A stretch of 64,000 bases of DNA, from positions 26,309 to 90,308 of the forward strand of contig NZ_JAIPUT010000013.1 in the NCBI RefSeq assembly GCF_020055635.1, in the 5' to 3' direction. Below the pieces are notes generated by a model. The model saw only the letters and a program-made list of their open reading frames with translations, was not told the origin of the DNA and made no database searches. The first letter of the stretch is position 1. Every line of letters begins with the position of its first letter. The DNA is from Marivita sp. GTDB taxonomy: Bacteria; Pseudomonadota; Alphaproteobacteria; Rhodobacterales; Rhodobacteraceae. Of the stretch, positions 34,768 through 42,882 are shown piece by piece. The position numbers and the translations under genes are program-made.

Positions 34768-35601
34768 ATGATCCGTTTCGTCTTCGCTCTTGTCTTCGCG
34801 CAGATCTGTCTCGGCGCGCCCGTCCTCGCGCAGCAGGATCGCCGCCCGAGCCATTGCATTGCCATTGCACAGACCACGCCGGGGATGGCCTATCTCCAAA
34901 AGGCCAGCTTTCGTGACCCGGTGCCGGATCATTCGGTGCGCCTGCGCTATATCGCGCATGCCTCCTTTCTGATCCAGACCGAGGACGGGCTGTCGGCGGT
35001 CACCGATTTCACCGGCTTTGTCGGCAATGTCGATTTCATCCCCGATGTCGTGACCATGAACCATGCCCATTCGACCCATTGGACCGCCAATCCGGACCCG
35101 TTGATCCCCAATGTCCTGCCCGGTTGGGGCGAATTCGGCGAGGGGGTGGACCATCACGTCGATCTCGGGTCCATGCTGGTGCGCAATGTGCCCACCGATA
35201 TCCGAAGCTGGGGAGGCACGGTGGAAACCAACGGCAACTCGATCTTCGTCTTCGAGGCGGCGGGCCTGTGCATCGCCCATCTGGGCCATCTCCATCACGA
35301 GCCGAGCGATGAGCAATATGCCGCGCTGGGACGGATGGATGTGGTGATGGCGCCGGTCGATGGCGGGCTGACGCTGCCGCTCGAGAACATGATGAACGTG
35401 CTGCGCCGCACCAAGGCGCGGATCGTGATTCCGATGCACTGGTTCGCCGATGGCTCGCTGGGGCGCTTTCTTGCGGGGATGGAGGATGCGTTCGACGTCG
35501 TTGACACCGGCGCGCATGAAATCACCGTCTCGCTGCGCAGCCTGCCTGACCGGCCTACGATCATGGTGCTCCGCCCGGCCTATCTGCGCGAGGACGAATA
35601 G
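34768..35601 (+). CDS. Exported metallo-beta-lactamase-fold hydrolase (UlaG-like)
   Basis: 277 residues with a signal peptide (about 1-21, ending VLAQQ). The fold is recognised from RLRYIAHASFLIQTEDGLSAVTDF, the metal-site NHAHSTHW (the first His of the usual THxHxDH is replaced by Asn and the Asp by Thr), AHLGHLHHEPSDEQ and IPMHWF. It is like UlaG-type lactonase relatives. The altered metal motif may change metal use. Its role is not known; it lies alone between the GNAT and FAD genes. Confidence 0.8.
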   Translation: MIRFVFALVFAQICLGAPVLAQQDRRPSHCIAIAQTTPGMAYLQKASFRDPVPDHSVRLRYIAHASFLIQTEDGLSAVTDFTGFVGNVDFIPDVVTMNHAHSTHWTANPDPLIPNVLPGWGEFGEGVDHHVDLGSMLVRNVPTDIRSWGGTVETNGNSIFVFEAAGLCIAHLGHLHHEPSDEQYAALGRMDVVMAPVDGGLTLPLENMMNVLRRTKARIVIPMHWFADGSLGRFLAGMEDAFDVVDTGAHEITVSLRSLPDRPTIMVLRPAYLREDE

Positions 35602-35669
35602 CGCGGCGTGCAGCGCTTTGTTCGGCAGGAAGAACTGGACTGCGCCGCGCCACATGGTAGCAAAGCCCC

Positions 35670-37088
35670 ATGAGCCTCAATCCCGTTACCCCCGCCTTCA
35701 TCGCCGACCTTCAGGCGGTGCTTCCCGAAAGCGCAATTCGCGAGACCGCACCGCATTACCTTGAAGAGCCGCGTGGCCGCTGGCAGGGGCAGGCGGGCGT
35801 GGTGGTGGCGCCGCAGGATACCGCGCAGGTCTCGGCGGTGATCCGCGCCGCAGCGGCGGCGCGCGTGCCGGTGGTGCCCTATGGCGGGGGCACGGGGCTG
35901 GTGGGGGGGCAGATCGCGCCCGACGGCCCCGCGCCGGTGCTGCTGAGCCTTGAGCGGATGCGCGCCGTGCGCGCGATCCATGCGCGCGAGAACCTGATGC
36001 TGGTCGAAGCGGGCGCGATCCTCTCGGATGTCCATGACGCCGCCGCCCGTGCCGGGCGCCTCTTTCCGCTCAGCATCGCCGCCAAGGGCAGCGCGCGGAT
36101 CGGTGGCTTGCTTGCGACCAATGCAGGGGGCGTGAACGTGCTGCGCTACGGCAATGCGCGCGAGCTGTGCCTGGGGCTCGAGGCGGTGCTGCCCGACGGG
36201 CAGATCTGGCACGGGCTCAAGCGGTTGCGCAAGGACAACACCGGCTATGACCTCAAGGACCTTCTGATCGGCGCCGAAGGCACGCTGGGGGTGATCACCG
36301 CTGCCACCTTGCGCCTTGCGCCCCGGCCCGCGGGTGAAGGCACGGCACTGATGGTGGTCGAAAACCCGGCCGCGGCGCTTGATCTGCTGTCGCTGGCGCG
36401 CGACCATCTGGGCGAGGGGGTGAGCGCCTTTGAACTCATCCACCGCGCCGGGCTCGATTTCCTGGCCGAGACCCTGCCGGATATCCGCCAGCCCTTTGTA
36501 AGAACACCCGAATGGTTCGTGCTGGTCGATATCGGGCTGGCGCGCGGGCTGGACCCCGCCGCGGCGCTCGAGACGCTCTTTGCCGAAGGGCTCGAGGCGG
36601 GGCTGGTCAGCGACGGCTTGATCGCCCAGAGCGAGGCGCAGCGCCATGAATTCTGGGAGGTGCGCGAACAGATCCCCGAGGCCAACCGGCTGATCGGGGC
36701 GTTGAGCTCGCATGACATCTCGCTGCCGCTCGAGGCGATCCCCGATTTCATTGCCCGCGCGCCTGACCATATCGCGCGCCTCGGCGCATTCCGCATCAAC
36801 TGTTTCGGGCATCTGGGGGACGGCAACCTGCACTACAACGTCTTTCCCGCCCAAGGCCAGCGGCGCGACGACCATCTCGACGCGCGCGACGCGATCAAGC
36901 GCTGCGTGCATGACCTGGTTCACGAGATGGGCGGCTCGGTCAGCGCCGAACACGGGATCGGGCGGCTCAAGGTCGGGGATCTCGAACGCTATGGCGATCC
37001 GGCCAAGCTCTGGGCGATGCGCGCGATCAAATCGGCGCTTGACCCTTTGGGCATCATGAATCCCGGCGCGGTACTCAGGTCGCTGTGA
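35670..37088 (+). CDS. FAD-binding oxidoreductase, GlcD / D-2-hydroxyacid dehydrogenase type
   Basis: 472 residues. The FAD domain has VVPYGGGTGLVGGQ, SIAAKGSARIGGLLATNAGG and IGAEGTLGVITAATL; the C-terminal cap ends with SAEHGIGRLK, typical of the D-lactate, D-2-hydroxyglutarate and glycolate dehydrogenase group. Electrons probably go to an electron-transfer flavoprotein or quinone. The substrate cannot be assigned from sequence alone. Hairpins and an inverted repeat follow the stop. Confidence 0.9.
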   Translation: MSLNPVTPAFIADLQAVLPESAIRETAPHYLEEPRGRWQGQAGVVVAPQDTAQVSAVIRAAAAARVPVVPYGGGTGLVGGQIAPDGPAPVLLSLERMRAVRAIHARENLMLVEAGAILSDVHDAAARAGRLFPLSIAAKGSARIGGLLATNAGGVNVLRYGNARELCLGLEAVLPDGQIWHGLKRLRKDNTGYDLKDLLIGAEGTLGVITAATLRLAPRPAGEGTALMVVENPAAALDLLSLARDHLGEGVSAFELIHRAGLDFLAETLPDIRQPFVRTPEWFVLVDIGLARGLDPAAALETLFAEGLEAGLVSDGLIAQSEAQRHEFWEVREQIPEANRLIGALSSHDISLPLEAIPDFIARAPDHIARLGAFRINCFGHLGDGNLHYNVFPAQGQRRDDHLDARDAIKRCVHDLVHEMGGSVSAEHGIGRLKVGDLERYGDPAKLWAMRAIKSALDPLGIMNPGAVLRSL

Positions 37089-37128
37089 TCCAAATGAGCG
37101 CCTGCGGCGCGCTTTATTCTTTGCAAAA

Positions 37129-37160
37129 GGGGGCGCGGCCCCCTCTTGGCCTTTGGCCAA
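37129..37160. repeat. Two short hairpins after the FAD oxidoreductase gene
   Basis: GGGGGC-GCG-GCCCCC (37129-37143) is followed at once by TTGGCC-TTT-GGCCAA (37146-37160). Neither has a proper U tract. They separate the convergent FAD oxidoreductase and DUF6505-like genes together with the inverted repeat just downstream. Confidence 0.6.
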
Positions 37161-37170
37161 TTCACCCCCG

Positions 37171-37232
37171 GAGTATTTGTCGCAAGATGAAGGGCGGGGC
37201 GTATCCGGGGCTTCATCTTGCAAAAAATACTC
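37171..37232. repeat. Large imperfect inverted repeat, REP-like
   Basis: Two 22-base arms (37171-37192 and 37211-37232) match in 20 of 22 positions as reverse complements and are separated by 18 bases. Each arm contains the words GAGTATTT and CAAGATGAAG. It lies between two convergent genes. From memory, arms of this kind are scattered through Roseobacter genomes, so this may be a dispersed repeat that also acts as a bidirectional terminator. Confidence 0.65.
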
Positions 37233-37261
37233 AAATCCGACGGTCAGGCCGGACGCGGCGC

Positions 37262-37741
37262 TTATTCGTCGGGCGTGGCGTGGATCGCGAATTGTTCCAG
37301 CCCGGCCTCCTGCGCCTCGATCACGCGAAAGCTCTCGCGCACGCCCGCGTCGGTCAGTTCGCGCGCCACGGTCAGCAGGGTGTTGGGGGCGTGATCTTCG
37401 CAGAGTTCGATCATATGTGCGATTTCGGCCTCGGCGACGGGTAGGGCGGCGGCGATGTCGGGGGCGCCGTAAAGATCGACGAAATGCTGAGCCAGCGTCT
37501 GGGTGAGCGCGTCGCGCTCGGCGGGTTCGACGGTGGTGACGGCGACGAAGGTCACGCGGCCCGATGTCTCGAGCCCAAGCCAGCCATTGGCGAAGGCCTG
37601 GCGCTGTTTGCCGCTGAGGTCGGCCTCGGTCCAGTCCGAGAATTCGAATCCGCCCGAGATGCACCATTCACCCGTGCGCGCCGGGTTGGCATAGACCCGC
37701 AGGTCGCTTTCGTCGAAATGGATTGCACGCGCCAGTTTCAT
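37262..37741 (-). CDS. Small conserved protein, DUF6505-like
   Basis: 159 residues from the ATG at 37741 (MKLARAIHFDESD), which overlaps the end of the upstream ligase-like gene; 52 upstream codons are open but lie in that gene. There is no signal peptide or membrane segment. It looks like the DUF6505 proteins found beside biotin/lipoate ligase-like genes in Rhodobacterales; no catalytic motif is seen. Coupling to the neighbour suggests a shared role. Confidence 0.65.
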   Translation of the reverse strand: MKLARAIHFDESDLRVYANPARTGEWCISGGFEFSDWTEADLSGKQRQAFANGWLGLETSGRVTFVAVTTVEPAERDALTQTLAQHFVDLYGAPDIAAALPVAEAEIAHMIELCEDHAPNTLLTVARELTDAGVRESFRVIEAQEAGLEQFAIHATPDE

Positions 37742-38451
37742 TTGTCCTGCTCCAGTATCGTGCTCAGTGCCACGAGATGGGTCTTGGCATCCTCGTCGCG
37801 CAGGAGCATGCCGAAATTTTCGTCGATGCCAAGGAACGTGCCCGTGAGTCCGCCCTGCGTCACCGGCTCGCCGATCCCTTTCGCAAGGCCGCGCCATTGC
37901 GCGTGAAGGGCGCGCGGCCCTTCGTCTTCCCAGCGGGTGATCCAGTGGAGCGTGTGGCGCGACCAGGCTTCGAGCAGTTCGGTCGCGTCCACATCGGCGC
38001 AGCCCTCGTCGTAAAGCGCGGTGGTGTCGGGCTGTGTGCCGCCGTCATGCGCCCCCGCCGCCAGCAGTGGCAGTTCAAGCCCCACCACCAGCCAGCCGGG
38101 CAGCGCGTCGGGGCGGGCATGGGCCGCCATGGCGCGCAGGCGCCCGCAGGCCGCGCCGTTCACCTGCAGCCCGCCGGCCCATTCCAAGTGCACCGCCACT
38201 TCCGGCGGGCCAAGCGCGCCGAGCGCGTTCTGGAATCCCAGGGCGCAGGCGGGCAGCATGGCCATCGCCTGTTCCAGCGGCACTTCGGGGGCCATGACCA
38301 GCGCTGCCGCCAGCCGGTTTGCCGCGACGTTATGGACGATCAGCCCCGCATCGCAGCCAAGCGCCGCCATGGCGCAGGCCTTGTCGAACGGGTCGATCCC
38401 GGCATCCACCGGATGGCCCGACATCAGCGGCGGGAAGGCGGGGGTGCTCAT
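37738..38451 (-). CDS. Biotin/lipoate ligase-like protein
   Basis: 237 residues from the ATG at 38451 (MSTPAFPPL), which follows GAGGGGCG; 36 further codons are open in the mrp overlap region. The N-terminal half resembles the biotin/lipoate A/B ligase fold (ACALGFQNALGALGPPEVAVHLEWAGGLQVNG, with the VNG where ligases have the substrate Lys region), and a C-terminal small domain is seen around GGLTGTFLGIDENFGMLLRDE. The usual KxxG-type catalytic signature is not obvious, so activity is uncertain. It is coupled to the DUF6505-like gene. Confidence 0.65.
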   Translation of the reverse strand: MSTPAFPPLMSGHPVDAGIDPFDKACAMAALGCDAGLIVHNVAANRLAAALVMAPEVPLEQAMAMLPACALGFQNALGALGPPEVAVHLEWAGGLQVNGAACGRLRAMAAHARPDALPGWLVVGLELPLLAAGAHDGGTQPDTTALYDEGCADVDATELLEAWSRHTLHWITRWEDEGPRALHAQWRGLAKGIGEPVTQGGLTGTFLGIDENFGMLLRDEDAKTHLVALSTILEQDK

Positions 38452-38461
38452 GGCGCGCCCC

Positions 38462-39526
38462 TCATGCCACGCCCTGCGCCACCAGCGCGCGGGCCACGTC
38501 GCGGAAGGCCTGCGCCTGGGGCGCGTCGGGTTTGGAGACCACGATCGGCGCACCGCCATCCGAGGCGGTGCGGATGTCGATATGCAGCGGTATTTCGGCC
38601 ATCAGGGGAACGCCCATCTTCTTGCACTCCGCCTTGACCCCGCCATGGCCGAAGACATGTTCCTCATGGCCGCACTGGCTGCAGATATGGGTGGACATGT
38701 TCTCGATCATGCCCAGCACCGGCACCTTGAGCTGGTTGAACATGTCGATCCCCTTGCGCGCATCCAGCAGCGCGACATCCTGCGGGGTCGAGACGATGAT
38801 CGCCCCGTCCACCACCGTCTTTTGCGCCAGCGTCATCGACACGTCGCCGGTGCCGGGCGGCAGATCCACCAGCAACACGTCAAGCGCCCCCCATTGCACC
38901 TGCATCAGCATCTGTTGCAGCGCCCCCATCAACATCGGCCCGCGCCAGACCACCGCCTGATCGTCGTTGGTCATCAGTCCGATCGACATCATGGTGACGC
39001 CGTGATTGCGCATCGGCAGGATGGTCTTGCCGTCGGGGCTGGCGGGGCGGCCCGACACGCCCAGCATCCTGGGCTGGCTTGGCCCGTAGACATCGGCATC
39101 GAGCAGCCCCACGCGCCGCCCTTCGGCGGCTAACGCGCAGGCGAGGTTGGCCGAGACGGTGGATTTACCGACCCCGCCCTTGCCGCTGGCGATGGCGATG
39201 ATGTGGTTCACGCCGGGCACGCGCTCGGGGCCCTGGGGTTCGGTCTTGCGCTGCGCCTTGAGGTCGGGCGGCGCCTTGGCGCTATGGGCGGTCAGCACCG
39301 CCGAGACCTCGCTCACGCCGTCCAGCGCCGTCACCGCCGCTTCGGCGGCGGCGCGCACGGGCTCGTAGGTGTCCGCCTTTGCCGGGTCGATCTCGAGAAC
39401 GAAGCGCACCGCGCCGCCCTCGACATTCAGGCCCCGCGTGATGCCGGCCGAAACGATATCCGACCCGCTGAGCGGATCGCTGACCTTCTTGAGCGCCGCG
39501 AGGACGCTATCCCTTGTCAATGCCAC
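38462..39526 (-). CDS. mrp: Mrp/ApbC-type Fe-S cluster carrier ATPase
   Basis: 354 residues from a GTG start at 39526 with AGGACTGAAC before it. An N-terminal MIP18/DUF59 domain (about 1-85) precedes the P-loop domain with ASGKGGVGKST, LLDADVYGPSQPRML, and the cluster-binding CSQC in HICSQCGHEE. It carries [4Fe-4S] clusters to apoproteins, which fits its place beside the Fe-S-rich formate dehydrogenase island. It starts 3 bases after the DUF6494-like stop. Confidence 0.93.
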   Translation of the reverse strand: MALTRDSVLAALKKVSDPLSGSDIVSAGITRGLNVEGGAVRFVLEIDPAKADTYEPVRAAAEAAVTALDGVSEVSAVLTAHSAKAPPDLKAQRKTEPQGPERVPGVNHIIAIASGKGGVGKSTVSANLACALAAEGRRVGLLDADVYGPSQPRMLGVSGRPASPDGKTILPMRNHGVTMMSIGLMTNDDQAVVWRGPMLMGALQQMLMQVQWGALDVLLVDLPPGTGDVSMTLAQKTVVDGAIIVSTPQDVALLDARKGIDMFNQLKVPVLGMIENMSTHICSQCGHEEHVFGHGGVKAECKKMGVPLMAEIPLHIDIRTASDGGAPIVVSKPDAPQAQAFRDVARALVAQGVA

Positions 39527-39528
39527 GT

Positions 39529-39732
39529 TCAGTCCTGTCCCTTGATGGTGCCGGTCACTTCATGTTCAATGTCCAGCCCCTCGACCGTCAGGACCATCCG
39601 GGCCTTGAAGCTGCGCCCCTCGAGGTCGCCGGCATTGCGCAGCCCTTCCTCGATCGCCTGTTGCGAGGTGACGCCCACCTGCTTGAGGAACTTGCGCATG
39701 GACATGTTGAAATCGCTGATATCGTCGCTCAT
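39529..39732 (-). CDS. Small conserved protein upstream of mrp, DUF6494-like
   Basis: 67 residues from the ATG at 39732, with GGGAG 6 bases upstream; a longer frame to 39813 lacks a good site. The sequence (NMSMRKFLKQVGVTSQQAIEEG and then a beta-rich end) matches my memory of DUF6494 proteins in proteobacteria. No known function. It is translationally linked to mrp and diverges from the TupA-like cytochrome c gene with only 62 bases between starts. Confidence 0.7.
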   Translation of the reverse strand: MSDDISDFNMSMRKFLKQVGVTSQQAIEEGLRNAGDLEGRSFKARMVLTVEGLDIEHEVTGTIKGQD

Positions 39733-39794
39733 GTCGGTCTCCCTTCGTTTCAAGATCGTTGACGCGATGTGCCGGGTCTCTTTACCCTTGGGCC

Positions 39795-40583
39795 ATGCGC
39801 CGCATCGTTTCAATCCATCGCCGTGCCTTTCGCGCCCTCAGCGCGGCTTGCATGCTGGCGGCCTGCGTTGTCCTCGCCCTGCCGGGTGTGGCCAAGGCGG
39901 AGAGGTTGCGCCTGGGGGTGCCACAGGCGCTGCGCGACAGCGGTCTCATGACATATGTGCTGCCGCGCTTCTCTCTCAAGACCGGGGTGGGGGTCGATCT
40001 GGTCCCCGAAGGCGCCGAGGCCGAACTGAGCCTTGAGGCGGGGGGCACGGGGCGCGCGGTGTTCGTGGGGCCGCAAGCCACATGGCGGATGATATCGCAT
40101 GACAGCGGCCATGCGGGCGCGGCTCGGTTCGCCGACTGGCTGTTGTCCGATATCGGCCAGCGCACGGTCGCCGCCTACGAGGTGGACGGGCAGTCCCCCT
40201 TTGGCCCGCCCGAGCGCGCCAGGGCGGCACAGGTCGCGCCGACCTTTGCGGGGGATGCAGCGCTGGGCAAGACCCTTTCGAACGATCTGTGCGGGCGCTG
40301 CCATGTGGTCTCGGAAGAGACCCGCATGAACGATATCGGCTCCACCCCGTCCTTTTTCATGCTGCGCGCGATGAAGGACTGGGCGCGGCGGTTCGAGGCT
40401 TTCTATGCGCTCAACCCGCATCCGTCCTTTACGCAGGTCGAGGACGTCACGCCGCCCTTCCACATCGAGCGCCCGCCGCCGATCATTCCGGTCGAGATGA
40501 GCCTCGATGATCTCGAGGCGATCATGGCCTATGTCGCCACCATGACGCCGGCCGATCTGGGCGCGCCGATCCGGCATCAGTGA
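39795..40583 (+). CDS. Cytochrome c fused to a shortened TupA/solute-binding-like domain
   Basis: 262 residues with a signal peptide (about 1-36, ending GVAKAE). Residues 37-145 read like the two ends of a tungstate/molybdate-type binding protein joined together: LRLGVPQALRDSGLMTYVLP and TGVGVDLV match the first strand-helix of TupA proteins, and FADWLLSDIGQRTVAAYEVDG matches their C-terminus, while the central second lobe is missing. Residues 150-262 are a class I cytochrome c with CGRCH at 166-170. The gene converges on the polyferredoxin gene and lies at the edge of the formate dehydrogenase island. It should be periplasmic. Whether the half-domain still binds an oxyanion is unknown. Confidence 0.75.
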   Translation: MRRIVSIHRRAFRALSAACMLAACVVLALPGVAKAERLRLGVPQALRDSGLMTYVLPRFSLKTGVGVDLVPEGAEAELSLEAGGTGRAVFVGPQATWRMISHDSGHAGAARFADWLLSDIGQRTVAAYEVDGQSPFGPPERARAAQVAPTFAGDAALGKTLSNDLCGRCHVVSEETRMNDIGSTPSFFMLRAMKDWARRFEAFYALNPHPSFTQVEDVTPPFHIERPPPIIPVEMSLDDLEAIMAYVATMTPADLGAPIRHQ

Positions 40584-42535
40584 TCCCGGCGCTTGCTGAA
40601 ATAATCGTCCGTGGTGCGCACCTGAGGGCGTTCCCCGGCGGCAAAGGGGTTGTCCTGTGAATGGAACTGCGCCTTCACGCGGCAATTGTCGCACATCTGG
40701 ATCATCCGCGCGGCGTCGCCACTGGCGAACATGGCGTGTTTGCCGGCCAGTTTCTCGGTGATCCGCTCGACCGTGGATTTCACGCCGAACAGGGCGCCGC
40801 ATTCGATACAGGCGAATGGCTCCTCCTCGTGCAGCACGACCTGGCTCATGGCGCTGTCCGCAAGGTTCAGGCGCGGCTCGTAACTGATCGCGTCCTCGGG
40901 GCAGACATTGGCGCAGAGCCCGCATTGCAGGCAGGCATCCTCCTGGAAACGCAGCTGGGGCATGTCGGGATTTTCGACCAGCGCACCCGAGGGGCAGAGC
41001 GACACGCAGCTCAGGCAAAGCGTGCAGGCATCGGTATCGACCAGCACCGCGCCATAGGGGGCATCCTCGGGCAGGGGCAACATCGCATCGGGCGGATTCA
41101 TCGCCTTGGCCGACAGGCGCGCGACCTGGCGGCGGCTGCCCATCGGCAGAACCGGGTCATCCACCGGCGCAGGCAGCGCGGCGGGATCGTAAAGCGCCGC
41201 GCAAAGAGCATCCGGGTCATTAATGTCGAGCGTGGCGATTTTCCCTTCTCCGGCAATGGCTTGCGCCAGCGGGATCTCGCGGTCGAGCGCATCGCGCTCG
41301 GTGGTCGGAGAGAACAGGATCGTCACATCCGCAAAGCCCGACGCCAGCGCTGCCAGCATCTCGGCATGGCCGAAACCCGAAAGCGCGCTGACGTCCAACG
41401 GGATAACGTCGGCGGGCAGGCCGCGCCCGTGGCGCGCCGCAAGGCGGACCATCTCGGCCCCGAAATCGCGGTCGGTGACCAGCAGGCGCGGCGCCGCGCC
41501 CCCGGCCTTGCGATAGGCCGAAGCCAGCGTCTGGATGCGCCGGAAGATCATGTCGGTGGGCGGCGCGTCATAGGTGATCGCGCCCGACGGGCACAGCGCC
41601 GCGCAGGCCCCGCAGCCCGCGCAGACCATCGGGTCGATATCCACATGCTCGCCCGCCGGGCTGATCGCGCCGGTGGGGCAGACATCAAGGCAGTTGGTGC
41701 AGCCGGTCTTGCCGGCGCGCGAATGGGCGCAGAGCAGCGGCTCCAGCGCCACGTAAAGCGGCTTTTCAAAGGTGCCGATCATTTGCGACGCCTCGAGCAC
41801 CGCATCGGCCACCGCTGGCAGGCTGCCGGGATCGGCGCGCAGATAGCCTTCGCGCTTTTGGGGCGCCGGGAAAAGCGGCGTCTCGCCGCTCAGGTCAAGG
41901 ATCACGTCGCAATCGGTCTGCGCCCCGTCGCGCGGCGCGCCCCAGCTCAATGCGCCGCGCCCTGCCGGGTCCACCTGTTGCAGCGCGTCGATGGTCAGGC
42001 GGAACTGGCCAAGCGCGCCCTCGGCCCGCTTCACCCGCCCGCGGATCGTGTCGAAATCGCGGGTCTCGGGCGGGTCTTGCGCATCGGTCAGCAGCACCGT
42101 CACGCCAAGGATCGGGGCCAGCCGCGTGGCCGCCTCCAGCGCCACATCCGACGCGCCGATGATCAGGCAAAGCCCCTCCGAGATCACATCGAGCGACTTC
42201 CCGGATGCGGCGGGCAGGGTGGCCTCGGCCAGCAGTGCGGCCATTTTGGGTAGTTTCGGGCGCGGATCATCGGACCACCCCGCGCGGTCGCGCAGGTCGG
42301 TGAATCCGGGTGCCGGGGCGTCGATTTCGGCGGCCAGTTCCTCGAATATCCGGCGCTCCTGAGCGCAGCAGATGATGGCGTCACCGGCGCCGATTTCCTC
42401 GGCGGCGCGGTCGGTCTGGGTGGTGCAGAGCCCCGAATGCACCTGTGAACAGCTGAGCCCCGTCGCCTGTTCGATCGCCCCGGCGTCAAGCGCCTGGGAT
42501 CCGGAACAGTTACATAATATCAATCGCTTGGCCAT
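40577..42535 (-). CDS. Polyferredoxin / multi-[4Fe-4S] protein of the formate dehydrogenase island
   Basis: 652 residues from the ATG at 42535 (MAKRLILCNCSGSQ); 23 upstream codons in frame are unused. Four ferredoxin-type CxxCxxCxxxCP clusters are visible: GCTNCLDVCPTG, CAGCGACAALCPSG, CTLCLSCVSLCPSG and CLQCGLCANVCPED. Near the C-terminus are CIECG and MCDNCR, possibly a zinc or further cluster site. The N-terminal 250 residues are not ferredoxin-like and carry Cys in LCNCSGS and IICCAQE. No Tat or Sec signal is seen, so it is cytoplasmic. Homologues accompany DUF3305/DUF3306 genes of FdhABC clusters; it may transfer electrons during maturation or operation. Confidence 0.85.
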   Translation of the reverse strand: MAKRLILCNCSGSQALDAGAIEQATGLSCSQVHSGLCTTQTDRAAEEIGAGDAIICCAQERRIFEELAAEIDAPAPGFTDLRDRAGWSDDPRPKLPKMAALLAEATLPAASGKSLDVISEGLCLIIGASDVALEAATRLAPILGVTVLLTDAQDPPETRDFDTIRGRVKRAEGALGQFRLTIDALQQVDPAGRGALSWGAPRDGAQTDCDVILDLSGETPLFPAPQKREGYLRADPGSLPAVADAVLEASQMIGTFEKPLYVALEPLLCAHSRAGKTGCTNCLDVCPTGAISPAGEHVDIDPMVCAGCGACAALCPSGAITYDAPPTDMIFRRIQTLASAYRKAGGAAPRLLVTDRDFGAEMVRLAARHGRGLPADVIPLDVSALSGFGHAEMLAALASGFADVTILFSPTTERDALDREIPLAQAIAGEGKIATLDINDPDALCAALYDPAALPAPVDDPVLPMGSRRQVARLSAKAMNPPDAMLPLPEDAPYGAVLVDTDACTLCLSCVSLCPSGALVENPDMPQLRFQEDACLQCGLCANVCPEDAISYEPRLNLADSAMSQVVLHEEEPFACIECGALFGVKSTVERITEKLAGKHAMFASGDAARMIQMCDNCRVKAQFHSQDNPFAAGERPQVRTTDDYFSKRRDH

Positions 42536-42882
42536 GATTCCTGCTTGGGTTTCCTTGCTGTGCCAGCGCCTGATCCTGCGCCGGGCGGGCTTCAGAGTAG
42601 GCACGATTCGCAGCCGTGGTAAACTGAATTTACCAGCCCCTGACCGGCGTCGCGGCGCGTGCGGCTAACCCGAGTGATTCTGTTGGGCAGACGCTGGCGG
42701 GGCAATGGCCCGATTGCCGCGCCGGTCGCGCGCCGGACTTTTTGTCCAAAGCGGCAGTCCGTGCCGCATCCGACTGCCCATTCTGTCCCTCCGCTTCCGA
42801 TGTGTGCGATTGAATGCAATTTTTACTTTGAGCGGTTCGAAATCTGTACCAGTCTTGAATCAACCGAACTGGGAGGAACGGT
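42536..42882. other. Divergent promoter region of the formate dehydrogenase island
   Basis: A 347-base gap between the minus-strand polyferredoxin gene and the plus-strand DUF3305 gene, with no convincing gene inside. It holds the inverted repeat at 42617-42635 (listed separately), a second one GGCAAT-N6-ATTGCC at 42701-42718, and an AT-rich patch at about 42808-42870. No -35/-10 pair could be placed safely. Confidence 0.7.
42617..42635. promoter_or_regulatory. Perfect palindrome, candidate operator for the divergent fdh genes
   Basis: TGGTAAA-CTGAA-TTTACCA, perfect 7-bp arms with a 5-base centre, lies 82 bases upstream of the polyferredoxin ATG and 248 bases upstream of the DUF3305 start. 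The symmetry and lack of a U tract suggest a dimeric regulator, possibly the response regulator encoded at 51.4 kb; that link is a guess. Confidence 0.45.

Noticed and set aside
35580..37667. 695-residue antisense frame opposite the FAD oxidoreductase
   Set aside because: It covers both the sense gene and the REP-like repeat, and its composition is of the shadow type.
42695..42709. Sigma-54-like promoter TGGCGGGGCAATGGC upstream of the DUF3305 gene
   Set aside because: The GG-N10-GC spacing is right but the -12 element lacks TTGC and the -24 element lacks CAC; the operon's regulator also lacks GAFTGA.
42863..42876. FNR-like TTGAATCAA near 42856
   Set aside because: The half sites are adjacent without the 4-base spacer, so it does not fit the FNR geometry.
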